Below, in pieces: positions 9,029 to 17,364 of a stretch of DNA of 64,000 nt. The notes beneath the pieces are model-generated. The model was not told where the DNA came from. It worked only from the letters and a program-made list of their open reading frames with translations, and ran no database searches. This stretch comes from Cyanophora paradoxa. Lineage: Eukaryota; Glaucocystophyceae; Cyanophorales; Cyanophoraceae. The position numbers and the translations under genes are program-made. Within the stretch, counting starts at the first letter, position 1; each line of letters begins with the position of its first letter. Location of the stretch: the NCBI GenBank assembly GCA_004431415.1, contig QPMI01000445.1:1-64000 (forward strand). Direction: 5' to 3'.

Positions 9029-11628
9029 CTAAACTTCAACTTCAACATCTGAATCATAATCTGATGCATCAGGATCAGCAGCAGGTAGGTCTTGTTTCAT
9101 CCTTGGATTAGCTTCTTCCTCAATAGTTTCATCATCTACAAGTTTCATCTTTCTGAATTCCTCAAATACTTGTGGGAATAGGAAATGATAGTATTGTTTG
9201 CCATTTGTAGTTTTCACTTGGATATATGTCACACTTCTCATTTCAGTATAATACCTGCGACTATTATAATCGTTTTTATATTTATTGCTGGTAATGAACT
9301 CCTGGAACCATTTCCAGGTTTCCACAAGGCTACCAGACTTGCATTTATTCTCGGAAATTAAGCCTCGATCCACAAGCCACTTAGTGAACATAAGAATGAT
9401 TGGAGCGCACACCTGTTGGGCTAAATAGTATTTATTTGTAAGGGGTCTATCAGCAATCCAGTTCACATCCTCACAGTCAACTTTGGTTCTCAAATAGTGG
9501 GCAATGTTTCGAATATTGCAGTGATCATTTAGCCATTTTACAAGTGGAAGGAAGTATGACCTATCCTTTGCGAATTTCTTACTAACTTCAACAACCACAA
9601 ATCGCCTATCTCCAGCTTCAATTTTCACTGGAATGTTGTTATTGCTGGTGAATATAATCCTGGCAAAGTTGCTTTTTGTGTATGAATCTATCCCTTTGTG
9701 TTCAATTACAATCTTATCAGAAGTTATGAGATCTTTGAGCATATCATTATTTTCGAATGTGTCCTTGCCTGAGGCTTCATTCACAACAATCAAGATCTTA
9801 TCCTCTCTATTGTGGGCAAATCGACCAAACAGATCCTCTTTTGGCTTTCCAGTTGCATAACTTAGGGCATCTCCAAGTATCTTCTTTTGGAAAGTATCAA
9901 CCAACACATTTTTACCAGTTCCCTGCTCACCAATGAAGATTAAGGATACTCCATTGAGTTCCCCAGGCTTTTGCAGCATGTGGGCAAACCATTTCAACAG
10001 ATATTCATAGGTATTTTGATCCTCACCAGACATTAAGAACAAGTGATCTAGGAAAGGCTTAATCATCTCAGCAGTTACATCCTCTGGAGCATTTTCGAAT
10101 TGCTGATGGTCGACCTTCATTCCTGGATAGAGATTAAATACAGACTTGCATTTTGCACTGAGAGTAGCAGGAGGGGAAGGAAATCCATGTAAGTTGATCT
10201 TGTGGCTGTTGGATCCACAATCCATTTCCTAAATGATTGCTCCCATTTCTCTTTCTCATTATCTGTTCCCTCATTGACAATCACCTTATGCATCAAATGG
10301 GGGAAATGCTTTGTAGAGAGCTTCCCAATATCTTTGGGCATCCAGCAAAGTAGTTGTTCATCCCAGAGCATCACACAACCAACATTTTCAACATGATGCA
10401 TTCGAGCATTGAAATACCTCTTATGCACATTGTAATGTTCAGCCAAAGGAGGGATACTTGCAGTCTTGTAATCGATTTCATCTGTGTCCTCTGGTAGGAA
10501 TGCATACTTTTTGGGGAAGAGTTCCTTGAAAAGCTCATTGTTATCTTTGCTCAACCAATAAACCAAGGATTTGAAGGTCAACACTTTGCCAGGCTCAGCC
10601 TTCTTCTTGCTTCTGCGAAGCTGTGTAAACTTCTCCTGGCATTCATCATAATCATACTTGTCACTCTGTTCTGAGAATTGGTGGAAGAGTTCAGCTTGCA
10701 TTTTAGGGGTGAACTTGTTGTCTTCCCCAACATTGATGATGACCAGTCCTACATCAATCCAAGTTTTATACTCATTAGCTCTCTCACCATTCAGACCCAT
10801 TATAACACTTTGTAGCAGTTCGAAAGTAACAGGATTTTCGGGTTCAGTGTCTTTTTCAGCTTCTACCTTCTCAGTCTTCACTTTATCACTTTTTGGCTCC
10901 TTTTTAACTGGTTTTGGCTCAGGGCTATAATTTGCGAATGCAGAAATATTCGATTCATCCACAAGTTTAGTAGAAGCTGAGAAGAAAGATACAAAGAAGT
11001 CCTCATTTCGCATTAACACTTTGTCACAGTCAACGAATTTCTTAAAGCAAACGTTTTTATCAACATCTTTCTTTGATTTATTTTGAGCATCCAGAGTCTC
11101 ACCTTTGCAGCAATTGAGGCAGATAAGGTTCTGTGTGGAGCTGTAAACTCCACTGTCATAATCCTCATTTTTCACCAATCCCATAGCTTTGAAAAGCTTG
11201 GGGATATCTTCATGTTTGCATGCAAGCGATTTAATGATAAAGTGGGCTGAGATCTTGAACTTGGTGACATCCTCCTTGATCAAATAAACCCTTCTATGGC
11301 GAACTGCAACAGCAATATCGTTAATCGAAGTGGTCCCAGATCGCTTCCATAGCTTATCTCTCATCTCTCTTACAACAGTTTCAGCCTCAGCATAGTTTTC
11401 AGCAATGTTCTCCTTCAAATCAGCGAATTTATCCAGGTCCAGGTAAACTCTGGTGACTTGTTCAGGCTGAATGCATTCAGCCCAGGTCTTAACCTTGCTA
11501 TTATCAATGGCTTCAAGGGCATCTTCAGCAGAATCAAATACATGGGTGACCTTGTTGCGATCACCAATGAGAGTACTAAGGAATGTAGCATTTTCAACAG
11601 GGGTGGCGAATTTCTCGATTTTGTTCAT
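9029..11628 (-). CDS. Primase-superfamily 3 helicase (one frame break)
   Basis: D5-like replication protein. The first frame (11628-10117) carries an archaeo-eukaryotic primase-type domain: catalytic VYLDLDKF (D64, D66), then KISAHFII (about 125-132) and a Cys-rich segment (LICLNCCKG). A Lys/Glu linker and a helical region follow. The second frame (10225-9029) carries the helicase: Walker A GEQGTGKN, Walker B ILIVVNEAS and motif C IIFTSNNN. The frames join at a GGGG run (10173-10176) if one base is missing, giving the usual FLP..SPPATLSAKC..FNLYPGM lead-in to the helicase. Separate primase and helicase proteins are possible, but family members are normally one chain. Role: primer synthesis and fork unwinding during element replication. 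Confidence 0.88.
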
Positions 11629-11845
11629 TTTCGATTTTGGGGACTTCTACCTTTAACGAAGAAAATAATTTCGGAAGGAGGAATTGTCTTTTATATATAT
11701 CCTATTATTTGCCAAGTCCTTAAGTAGTTTTGGGTCGGGATACTGTCTCGATATATAGGTACAGTTTTAAAAAAGAGGGAAGAAAGCTGTCATTTTTTTG
11801 CCTCCGATCAAATCGATTTCTACAAAATTTGTTTCGATCGAGAAT

Positions 11846-12172
11846 TTATTCTTCGATATATTTCCGAGGTCTTCCAACCGGTTTATGCTCTTTGGGTGTC
11901 TTGGGTAGTTCGTCTTTTTTCTTGTGGTAGTATTCCAGCGCTTTTGCCTTTTTTTGCTCGCGATATTCTTCATTTTCCCTGTATTTCCTCTGGTGTCTGA
12001 GGGCAATCTTTTTGAGTTCTTCTGGTGTGTGAACTGTAGCGGCTCCTTGGGATAATCGTTCCTGCTTCTTTTTATGATAGGCTTCGCGTTTTCTTTGGGC
12101 ATCTTGCTCCCTTTTCAGTCTCAGCTTCTCTGCTTTTTCATCATCTGTGAGTATCTTGCGGATATTCGGCAT
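11846..12172 (-). CDS. Small basic, charged protein with AT-hook-like end
   Basis: A 108-residue protein that is about half Lys, Arg and Glu and predicted to be mostly helical (EKAEKLRLKREQDAQRKRE). It ends GRPRKYIEE, an AT-hook-like GRP core. It resembles the neighbouring 81-residue protein at 12325-12570 in the pattern HQRKYRENEEYREQKKAKAL..YY..K and in the GRP-x-KY tail. The upstream sequence contains TATTAAAGA before the start. It may be a DNA-binding or virion DNA-condensing protein; no family assignment is possible by eye. Confidence 0.65.
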   Translation of the reverse strand: MPNIRKILTDDEKAEKLRLKREQDAQRKREAYHKKKQERLSQGAATVHTPEELKKIALRHQRKYRENEEYREQKKAKALEYYHKKKDELPKTPKEHKPVGRPRKYIEE

Positions 12173-12324
12173 TTCTCTTTAATAGTAGATACGAAAATAA
12201 TTTTTCCTCAATACAATCTATCTACTTTTTCCTTAAGTCATTTTTTGTTGCGAACACCAGTTCCTGTCTGTAAACTTTTATAGCTGCCTCAGTGGCATAC
12301 TGAGACCGCTTTTTCTCAATTATC

Positions 12325-12570
12325 TTATAGACCTGGGGGTCCATTGCTACTATCAGTAGGCAAATAATATTTAATCGGTCTCCCTCTGGGTCTCTGCTCC
12401 TCTTTTTGGGCTTTTCTGCGATAATAGGATGCCAGGGCTTGCTGCTTTTTATACTCTCTATATGCTGGGTCCTCTCTATATCGTTTCTGCATTGCTAGAA
12501 TGTGTCTAATAGAACCCTCAGTAACAGGTTCATCACTGGTAAACTCGATTAAACTAATAGTGTCCTCCAT
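12325..12570 (-). CDS. Small protein related to its neighbour, GRPIKYY tail
   Basis: An 81-residue protein with an acidic N-terminus, then MQKRYREDPAYREYKKQQAL, ASYYRRKAQK and PRGRPIKYY. The middle and tail align with the 108-residue neighbour, suggesting an old duplication. Its start overlaps the end of the next gene upstream (12554-12826) by 17 nt, so the two are probably co-transcribed. Function unknown; the AT-hook-like tail suggests DNA contact. Confidence 0.6.
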   Translation of the reverse strand: MEDTISLIEFTSDEPVTEGSIRHILAMQKRYREDPAYREYKKQQALASYYRRKAQKEEQRPRGRPIKYYLPTDSSNGPPGL

Positions 12571-12826
12571 TTATATTCCCAGAGAAAACGTTTTCTGCTG
12601 GCAGAGAACTTCTCCTTGGATACTCCTGTTGCTCATATGTATACTCTGTGGGGTCTGCTGGCATTGACTCCACAGAAATCGTAGACCTCCTTCTCTCTCT
12701 TGCTTCTGAGGCATTATCCTCAGTATCTGACATCTCAAACTCTATTGTTGTGTCACAGCATCCACTGTGGCAATTGCTCACCACATGCAGACTGAGCATC
12801 TCAATAAACTTTCGTATTATATCCAT
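12554..12826 (-). CDS. Hypothetical acidic protein, 90 aa
   Basis: Starts MDIIRKFIEMLSLHVV, a possible short amphipathic or membrane-proximal helix. A Cys/His cluster (CHSGCC) follows, then an acidic Ser-rich stretch with Arg-rich motifs (RERRRSTIS) that look like phosphorylation sites. I recognise no family. Gene spacing and overlap with 12325-12570 make it credible as an element gene. Confidence 0.5.
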   Translation of the reverse strand: MDIIRKFIEMLSLHVVSNCHSGCCDTTIEFEMSDTEDNASEARERRRSTISVESMPADPTEYTYEQQEYPRRSSLPAENVFSGNINGGHY

Positions 12827-12848
12827 GTCTCTAATAAAACAGAGAAAA

Positions 12849-13583
12849 TTAAAGCCAAACTCGTCTTTTATATACTGTTGGGGCTACTCCCTTTTCGACT
12901 TCAGCTTTGGTGGCACCAGGTTCAATAGTTCCCTTCTGGGTCTTTGTTTTCATTTCATCTACTGCCTGCTCATCAATTTGGTTCTCTTTCTTAGCAATAA
13001 ACTGTTTATCTGGGACACCAGTAATGCCCATTTTATAAACTTCCTTTCGAAGCATCTCCTTTAGCTTGGATCTCTCTTTCTTCTCAGTAACATACTGCTC
13101 CAAGGCACTTGATTTGGCTTCCAGATCTTTGAGTTTAGCAGTCATCTCATCCCATTGAGCCTTGGGAATTCGATGAATATTTTGAGTGGGAGCAGTCTTG
13201 TATGTGACTTCACCAGCCATAGACTGAATTACCTTGTCTGATTCCTTACTAAGACCCTCACCTTTGCGAGCCAGTGAAAGATCTTGCAAGCCTAAACCTT
13301 TGTCATCAGCAGCCCCAATAATTCGCCTGGCACCCTCAGCAACAGCTTTCATTTTTGAGGCTTCTGGTGAGATGTTGAGTTGGTCACTGGTTGAAGCCTG
13401 TGGGGCTTTGTCATCAACTGATTCCTCATAGGCAGCATTGAGGGGGTCTTCTTCTTGCTGTGAGGGCTTCACCTCATTCATACCATTGAATTTCATTGGT
13501 TCAGTATTAATGGATCCATTGTTTCCACCACCTGAATAGCCAACAGCCCCAGCTGGAATCCCTATCTTTCGTTTGGGAGGCAT
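12849..13583 (-). CDS. Hypothetical virion or scaffold-like protein, 244 aa
   Basis: Begins MPPKRKIGIPAGAVGYSGGG, a basic, Gly-rich, flexible start. An acidic middle and a coiled-coil-prone segment follow (AQWDEMTAKLKDLEAKSSAL and onward, about residues 140-175). A Lys-rich end finishes YKRRVWL. AATAAAGA lies a few bases before the start, as in the other virion genes. Located directly downstream of the packaging ATPase. The composition fits a core, scaffold or DNA-binding virion protein, but no homology is evident. Confidence 0.6.
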   Translation of the reverse strand: MPPKRKIGIPAGAVGYSGGGNNGSINTEPMKFNGMNEVKPSQQEEDPLNAAYEESVDDKAPQASTSDQLNISPEASKMKAVAEGARRIIGAADDKGLGLQDLSLARKGEGLSKESDKVIQSMAGEVTYKTAPTQNIHRIPKAQWDEMTAKLKDLEAKSSALEQYVTEKKERSKLKEMLRKEVYKMGITGVPDKQFIAKKENQIDEQAVDEMKTKTQKGTIEPGATKAEVEKGVAPTVYKRRVWL

Positions 13584-13611
13584 TGTATCTTTATTAGAAT
13601 GAGAGATAATT

Positions 13612-14394
13612 TTATAAACCGCGTTTATATCGCATCAATTTATTGCTATGGACTTGGCTTTTCACTTCTTTAGGGGCTTCCTCTTTCTCTGGTGGTTTCA
13701 GTTCATCTTCTTTCTTCTTGGGCTTCCTGTGGAAGCGAGGAAAATCGAAATCTCCAACTAAATCGGCTTTATCAACATAGTAGCCCACATTATACTTGAA
13801 AGATGTATAAACAAGGAACTGGTATGAGTGGACATACTCTTCAAACAGTTTATAGAAATCTTCTTTTCGAGGAAATGTCGAAAACTCCTCTGCAAATGCT
13901 TCCAGCTCTTTTTGATTGCTTGCACAAACCATAATTACTATATCACTATTGCAGCGAATTACACTTGCAACCTTTCGTAATTTCTGAGAGATAGTTATTA
14001 TTGATATATTCACATGTCTGCCACGAACATAAAGCATTCCAACTGTTTTATCTCGACTGAGATCCAGCTGGTCATTTTCTATCATATCCTCTAAAATCAC
14101 CAGCATATGGTTAAGTTCTTCTCCTTTCTCCCTTTTTGCCTCTCTTTCTTTTATAATTTTCGACATGTATTGGGGATCCCATGCACCCAGTTGAACAGTA
14201 GCAGCTTTGTCCCAGAAATGTGAGAATGAGGTAGCGGATATAATAAGGGTTGTATCAATCTTTTTGGCATCATGCAGCTGTTTCAAATAATATTTTACAG
14301 CTTCTGTTTTTCCGCATCCACTTTTTCCGAGTATGAGTAGTCTGAAAGGGGGTTCTATCATTTCACCAGCATTAAATTCTTCCAGATCTTGCAT
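13612..14394 (-). CDS. Genome-packaging ATPase, FtsK/HerA (A32-like)
   Basis: A 260-residue ATPase expected to pump DNA into capsids. Walker A is GKSGCGKT (residues 23-30), Walker B MLVILEDM (97-104), and a sensor-like strand with polar ending is VNISIITISQ. Length and motif spacing match the A32-like packaging ATPases of Polintons, virophages and large DNA viruses. The C-terminal 50 residues are a Lys/Glu/Pro-rich tail. It lies next to the capsid genes on the same strand. The upstream TTAGAAAGATATA matches the virion-gene motif. Confidence 0.92.
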   Translation of the reverse strand: MQDLEEFNAGEMIEPPFRLLILGKSGCGKTEAVKYYLKQLHDAKKIDTTLIISATSFSHFWDKAATVQLGAWDPQYMSKIIKEREAKREKGEELNHMLVILEDMIENDQLDLSRDKTVGMLYVRGRHVNISIITISQKLRKVASVIRCNSDIVIMVCASNQKELEAFAEEFSTFPRKEDFYKLFEEYVHSYQFLVYTSFKYNVGYYVDKADLVGDFDFPRFHRKPKKKEDELKPPEKEEAPKEVKSQVHSNKLMRYKRGL

Positions 14395-14459
14395 TGTTGT
14401 ATATCTTTCTAAATAAGTACAGATAAAAATAATGCAGGGAGACTGAATATCGTCACAAT

Positions 14460-15338
14460 CTACAAATTTATACGACGAAGCCCATCTTTGTCCAAAATTA
14501 TATAGGAATGCATGAGAGCGCGAACATTAACATCGATTACCTTATCTGAAGGCATGTACAGGGTGAGGAATGAAGAGGAGGAATTTGTTAAATCAACATA
14601 ACCAGACTGGGCAATATTTCGAATTGCCTTCTCTCCATCAATGCAGAAACTTAAACCTGAAAGGACATAGCGATCAGCAACCTTATCCATGTTAGAGCAT
14701 TTGAAGGCATCAGCAATTAGCTCAGCACCTTTGAGTAGGGAAATTGGCTCAGTGGCATAAAGTCGCTGTCCATTAATTTCAACAGTGAAAGTAATATCTT
14801 TGGAGTTGGCATAGGTCTTAAGAACACTGTGGGAGCCAGTGGATTTATCAACAGTTGCATTATCACGAACTGAAACAAGCAGAGCATAAACAAGACCTGA
14901 GATTTGAGAGAGGTTAATTCGATTGGGTTGGGCATTGCCCTTGGCAGGGAAAGCACTAGCATCTACAAATCCAATATCAAGGGAGGGAATATGGTAGGTG
15001 TAAGATCCATAGGTAATTTCAAGTCGCTGAACTAAAGCACCAACTGGGCGAGTGTATCCATTGCGAACTAGGTCAGTATCACCAGCAAACGTGATGGCTG
15101 GAAGGTCGAAAGCAAGTTCGAGTTTTCCACAGAAATTGTAGCGAGGTAGCTTGAAGGAAATGCGATTTCCAACATTATTCTCAAAAGTATTGCTGGGATT
15201 CACAACAACTAGAACTGGCTTAGATTTGGATTCGAGACCAAGCATAAGGGAGTTATCCAGGAAAAAGGCTTTCGCCTCTTCTGGGGTTGTTAGGGCTTCT
15301 TTCAGCGAAAGTCTTTGAAGAGTGGAAGTGATATCCAT
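14460..15338 (-). CDS. Candidate major capsid protein (jelly-roll), 292 aa
   Basis: Start chosen at MDITSTLQRL (15338) rather than an in-frame Met 14 codons upstream, because ATAATAAAAGA lies directly before it. The protein is beta-rich. NRISFKLPRYNF, LELAFDLPAITF and GALVQRLEITYGSYTYHIPS resemble the strand pattern seen around the first barrel of double jelly-roll capsid proteins, where a GxALI.xxEL.IGG-like strand follows a LP strand. At 292 residues it is short for a double jelly-roll, so a compact fold or a different capsid role is possible. Neighbours are the packaging ATPase and two penton-like proteins, which fits the standard morphogenesis block. Confidence 0.5.
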   Translation of the reverse strand: MDITSTLQRLSLKEALTTPEEAKAFFLDNSLMLGLESKSKPVLVVVNPSNTFENNVGNRISFKLPRYNFCGKLELAFDLPAITFAGDTDLVRNGYTRPVGALVQRLEITYGSYTYHIPSLDIGFVDASAFPAKGNAQPNRINLSQISGLVYALLVSVRDNATVDKSTGSHSVLKTYANSKDITFTVEINGQRLYATEPISLLKGAELIADAFKCSNMDKVADRYVLSGLSFCIDGEKAIRNIAQSGYVDLTNSSSSFLTLYMPSDKVIDVNVRALMHSYIILDKDGLRRINL

Positions 15339-15391
15339 TATATTCTCTTTTATTATACTGCAACATAAAAAATCTACCAATGATCCTTAAT

Positions 15392-16402
15392 TTATGCGAA
15401 GTTTGTAATAACTGGATAGGAAGGGTGAAGCTGTGACATTCGCATCTTGAAGTATTCATAAACTGGGTCCCCAGCTGGCTCATCACCATAGCGAATTTCA
15501 AAGGTAAGATGAACAGGTTGACCCTCAAAATCAATTGGTTCATTAATAGCATTTACAATATCAACCGAGAAAGTGGATAATCCAACCTTTTTATTATAGT
15601 ATTTGTAAAGTGGGTGAGCTTCTGTTGAATTGTAAACAACATGCTCACCATAGTCTTTATCAGGGACCACTATTTTGTGAAAGTAACCAGTCAGAAGACC
15701 ATCCCCACATTGCACCAGATCACCCAGCTCCTTTACTCTCACAAACAAAACACTGTCCCTGGTCTTCTCAGGCTCAAAAGAAGATATAATGCCATTCACG
15801 CGACCACCAGTAAAGATTCCATCAGTGAGAGCATCATAGACCTGTGATTGGATTGGGGAGTTACCATATCTTCCAGGATCAAGACCCAGCAGTCTAGCTG
15901 AACTCAACAGCTTTTGGATTGTTTGTTGGCTTGGGTTCACAGCTACTGAGAAAGCCAAGTAAAATGGTACTGCTGAGTGGAATATAATTCGTTTCAGTGA
16001 TTCATCCCATTTGCAGCGAATGGATGGTTGGGGATTTCTGCCTTCGAATTTAGAGTTAATTACATTCACCAGTTGCTGGTGGCTTTGGATGGGGGTGTTT
16101 CGACTTATAATGAATTGTTTCCATTGTTCATAGTCAGCAGCTGGGCGAACTGTTGGAATTCCTGAGCTTCCAGCTCCAGGAGTTTGTTCAGAATAATAAA
16201 TGCTAAATGCATTGTCAACTGTCACATCTCCTGCTTTGGTTTCACCACTCACCATAGGGATACTGTTATAAAATTCGGCTGAGACCAGTCTCACAGCCCT
16301 CACATTCTCATAACTACTGGGGAGTCTAGCCACAAAGCTTGATGTGGGACCATCACCAGAGATTGTATTAAATGAGCTAACCTCGATGTAATCCACAGGC
16401 AT
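15392..16402 (-). CDS. Penton-like (minor capsid) protein A, 336 aa
   Basis: The N-terminal pattern DYIEVSSFNTISGDGPTSSF, then VRAVRLVSAEFYNSIPMV, matches the minor capsid proteins of Polinton-like elements. In those, a Ser/Arg-rich start is followed by a strand of the form VRL..AEIPNSIYN. A second block has WDESLKRIIFHSAVPF and LLSSARLLGLDPG. The C-terminus is beta-rich (TFSVDIVNAINEPIDFEGQP) with typical EIRYGD strands. It is related in layout to the divergent neighbour at 16432-17364, with which it shares a 29-bp promoter region. Proposed role: penton at capsid vertices or a fibre-anchoring base. Confidence 0.65.
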   Translation of the reverse strand: MPVDYIEVSSFNTISGDGPTSSFVARLPSSYENVRAVRLVSAEFYNSIPMVSGETKAGDVTVDNAFSIYYSEQTPGAGSSGIPTVRPAADYEQWKQFIISRNTPIQSHQQLVNVINSKFEGRNPQPSIRCKWDESLKRIIFHSAVPFYLAFSVAVNPSQQTIQKLLSSARLLGLDPGRYGNSPIQSQVYDALTDGIFTGGRVNGIISSFEPEKTRDSVLFVRVKELGDLVQCGDGLLTGYFHKIVVPDKDYGEHVVYNSTEAHPLYKYYNKKVGLSTFSVDIVNAINEPIDFEGQPVHLTFEIRYGDEPAGDPVYEYFKMRMSQLHPSYPVITNFA

Positions 16403-16431
16403 TCTTCTTTTATCTATATTTATATATTAAA
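16403..16431. promoter_or_regulatory. Divergent promoter between two penton-like genes
   Basis: Only 29 bp separate two start codons. The stretch is almost pure A/T with TATATTTATATATTAAA on the plus side and ATAGATAAAAGAAGA on the minus side, both variants of the motif found before other virion genes. Confidence 0.55.
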
Positions 16432-17364
16432 ATGAACCGGCTCGTTAATATTGATAGCAGGGATAGAAGCCAAGGACAAAATGAAAACTCTTACAGGGTC
16501 ACCCTCACAACTCCAGTAGAGAGACCAAGGGAATGTAGGGTTCTCTATGCAGAGATTCCAAACAGTATCTATAACAGTGTGGGAACTGATCATCTAACAG
16601 TTCAGTTTAATTACCAAGATGGTTCATATAACCAAGTGATCACACAACAAGTGTATCCCCTTCCCAGTGGCTACATCAATCAGGGTCATTTTGGGGTCAC
16701 ACACCCTTATAATTATGGGCTGAACTATTCAAGCTTCCAAACTATTGCAGGCAAAACAGTAGCTTTTGAGTTCAAGATATTCTACAACCCAACAACCTAT
16801 AAAGTGGAGTTTTACAGTAACCATGAGTTTCGTTTTATTGCAAGCAACCAGAGAATAGGAAAGCTTTTGGGTGTAAGTTCTACTGAATACACTAATGGGT
16901 ATTATAGCACTCCTCCTGTTGGTGGATCTCCATATCGACCTGAGAACCTTTTAAAGTATGATGGCAAACCTATTACACCTGATCACCCAGCATGGGGAAT
17001 CACCTTCTCAGGACCCAGACTCTCCTCTAAGCCCTTGCAATATTATTTTGACAGCAGGAAGATGTCTGATATGAATGCTGAGCAGTATCTGTACATGCAT
17101 ATTAAAGAGCTGTCCCCCTTTGCCAGCAGACACAATATAATTCCAAAATCGCAACCACAAAACCAGGGAGCTATCCTTAGATTGCAATTGAGTAAAGATA
17201 TAGGGGGCTATGTTTACCATAGTGGTGAACATGCAGAATTTATTCAAATCAATGACAGAAACCTGGTGATAAGGGAACTCACAGTTGAGTTTAAAGATTA
17301 CTTTGGTGAACTGATTGATATGAATGGAATCGATAATTCTTTTCAGTTGGAGTTTATCGAATAA
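16432..17364 (+). CDS. Penton-like (minor capsid) protein B, 310 aa
   Basis: Starts MNRLVNIDSRDRSQGQNENS, then RVTLTTPVERPRECRVLYAE and IPNSIYN. This is the classical signature of Polinton, virophage and related minor capsid proteins: xxDSRDR..NSF.V.L, then VRL..aeIPNSiYN. The middle contains FKIFYNPTTYKVEFYSNHEF and GKLLGVSS, echoing the SARLLGLDPG block of protein A. The ending IRELTVEFKDYFGELIDMNG is also shared in style. It overlaps the convergent lipase gene by 11 nt. Likely role: vertex capsid or fibre-base protein, paralogous to its divergent neighbour. Confidence 0.7.
   Translation: MNRLVNIDSRDRSQGQNENSYRVTLTTPVERPRECRVLYAEIPNSIYNSVGTDHLTVQFNYQDGSYNQVITQQVYPLPSGYINQGHFGVTHPYNYGLNYSSFQTIAGKTVAFEFKIFYNPTTYKVEFYSNHEFRFIASNQRIGKLLGVSSTEYTNGYYSTPPVGGSPYRPENLLKYDGKPITPDHPAWGITFSGPRLSSKPLQYYFDSRKMSDMNAEQYLYMHIKELSPFASRHNIIPKSQPQNQGAILRLQLSKDIGGYVYHSGEHAEFIQINDRNLVIRELTVEFKDYFGELIDMNGIDNSFQLEFIE

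Noticed and set aside
12849-13583. Adenain-like maturation protease
   Set aside because: No His-Asp/Glu-Gln-Cys protease motif could be found here or in the other hypothetical proteins of the element.
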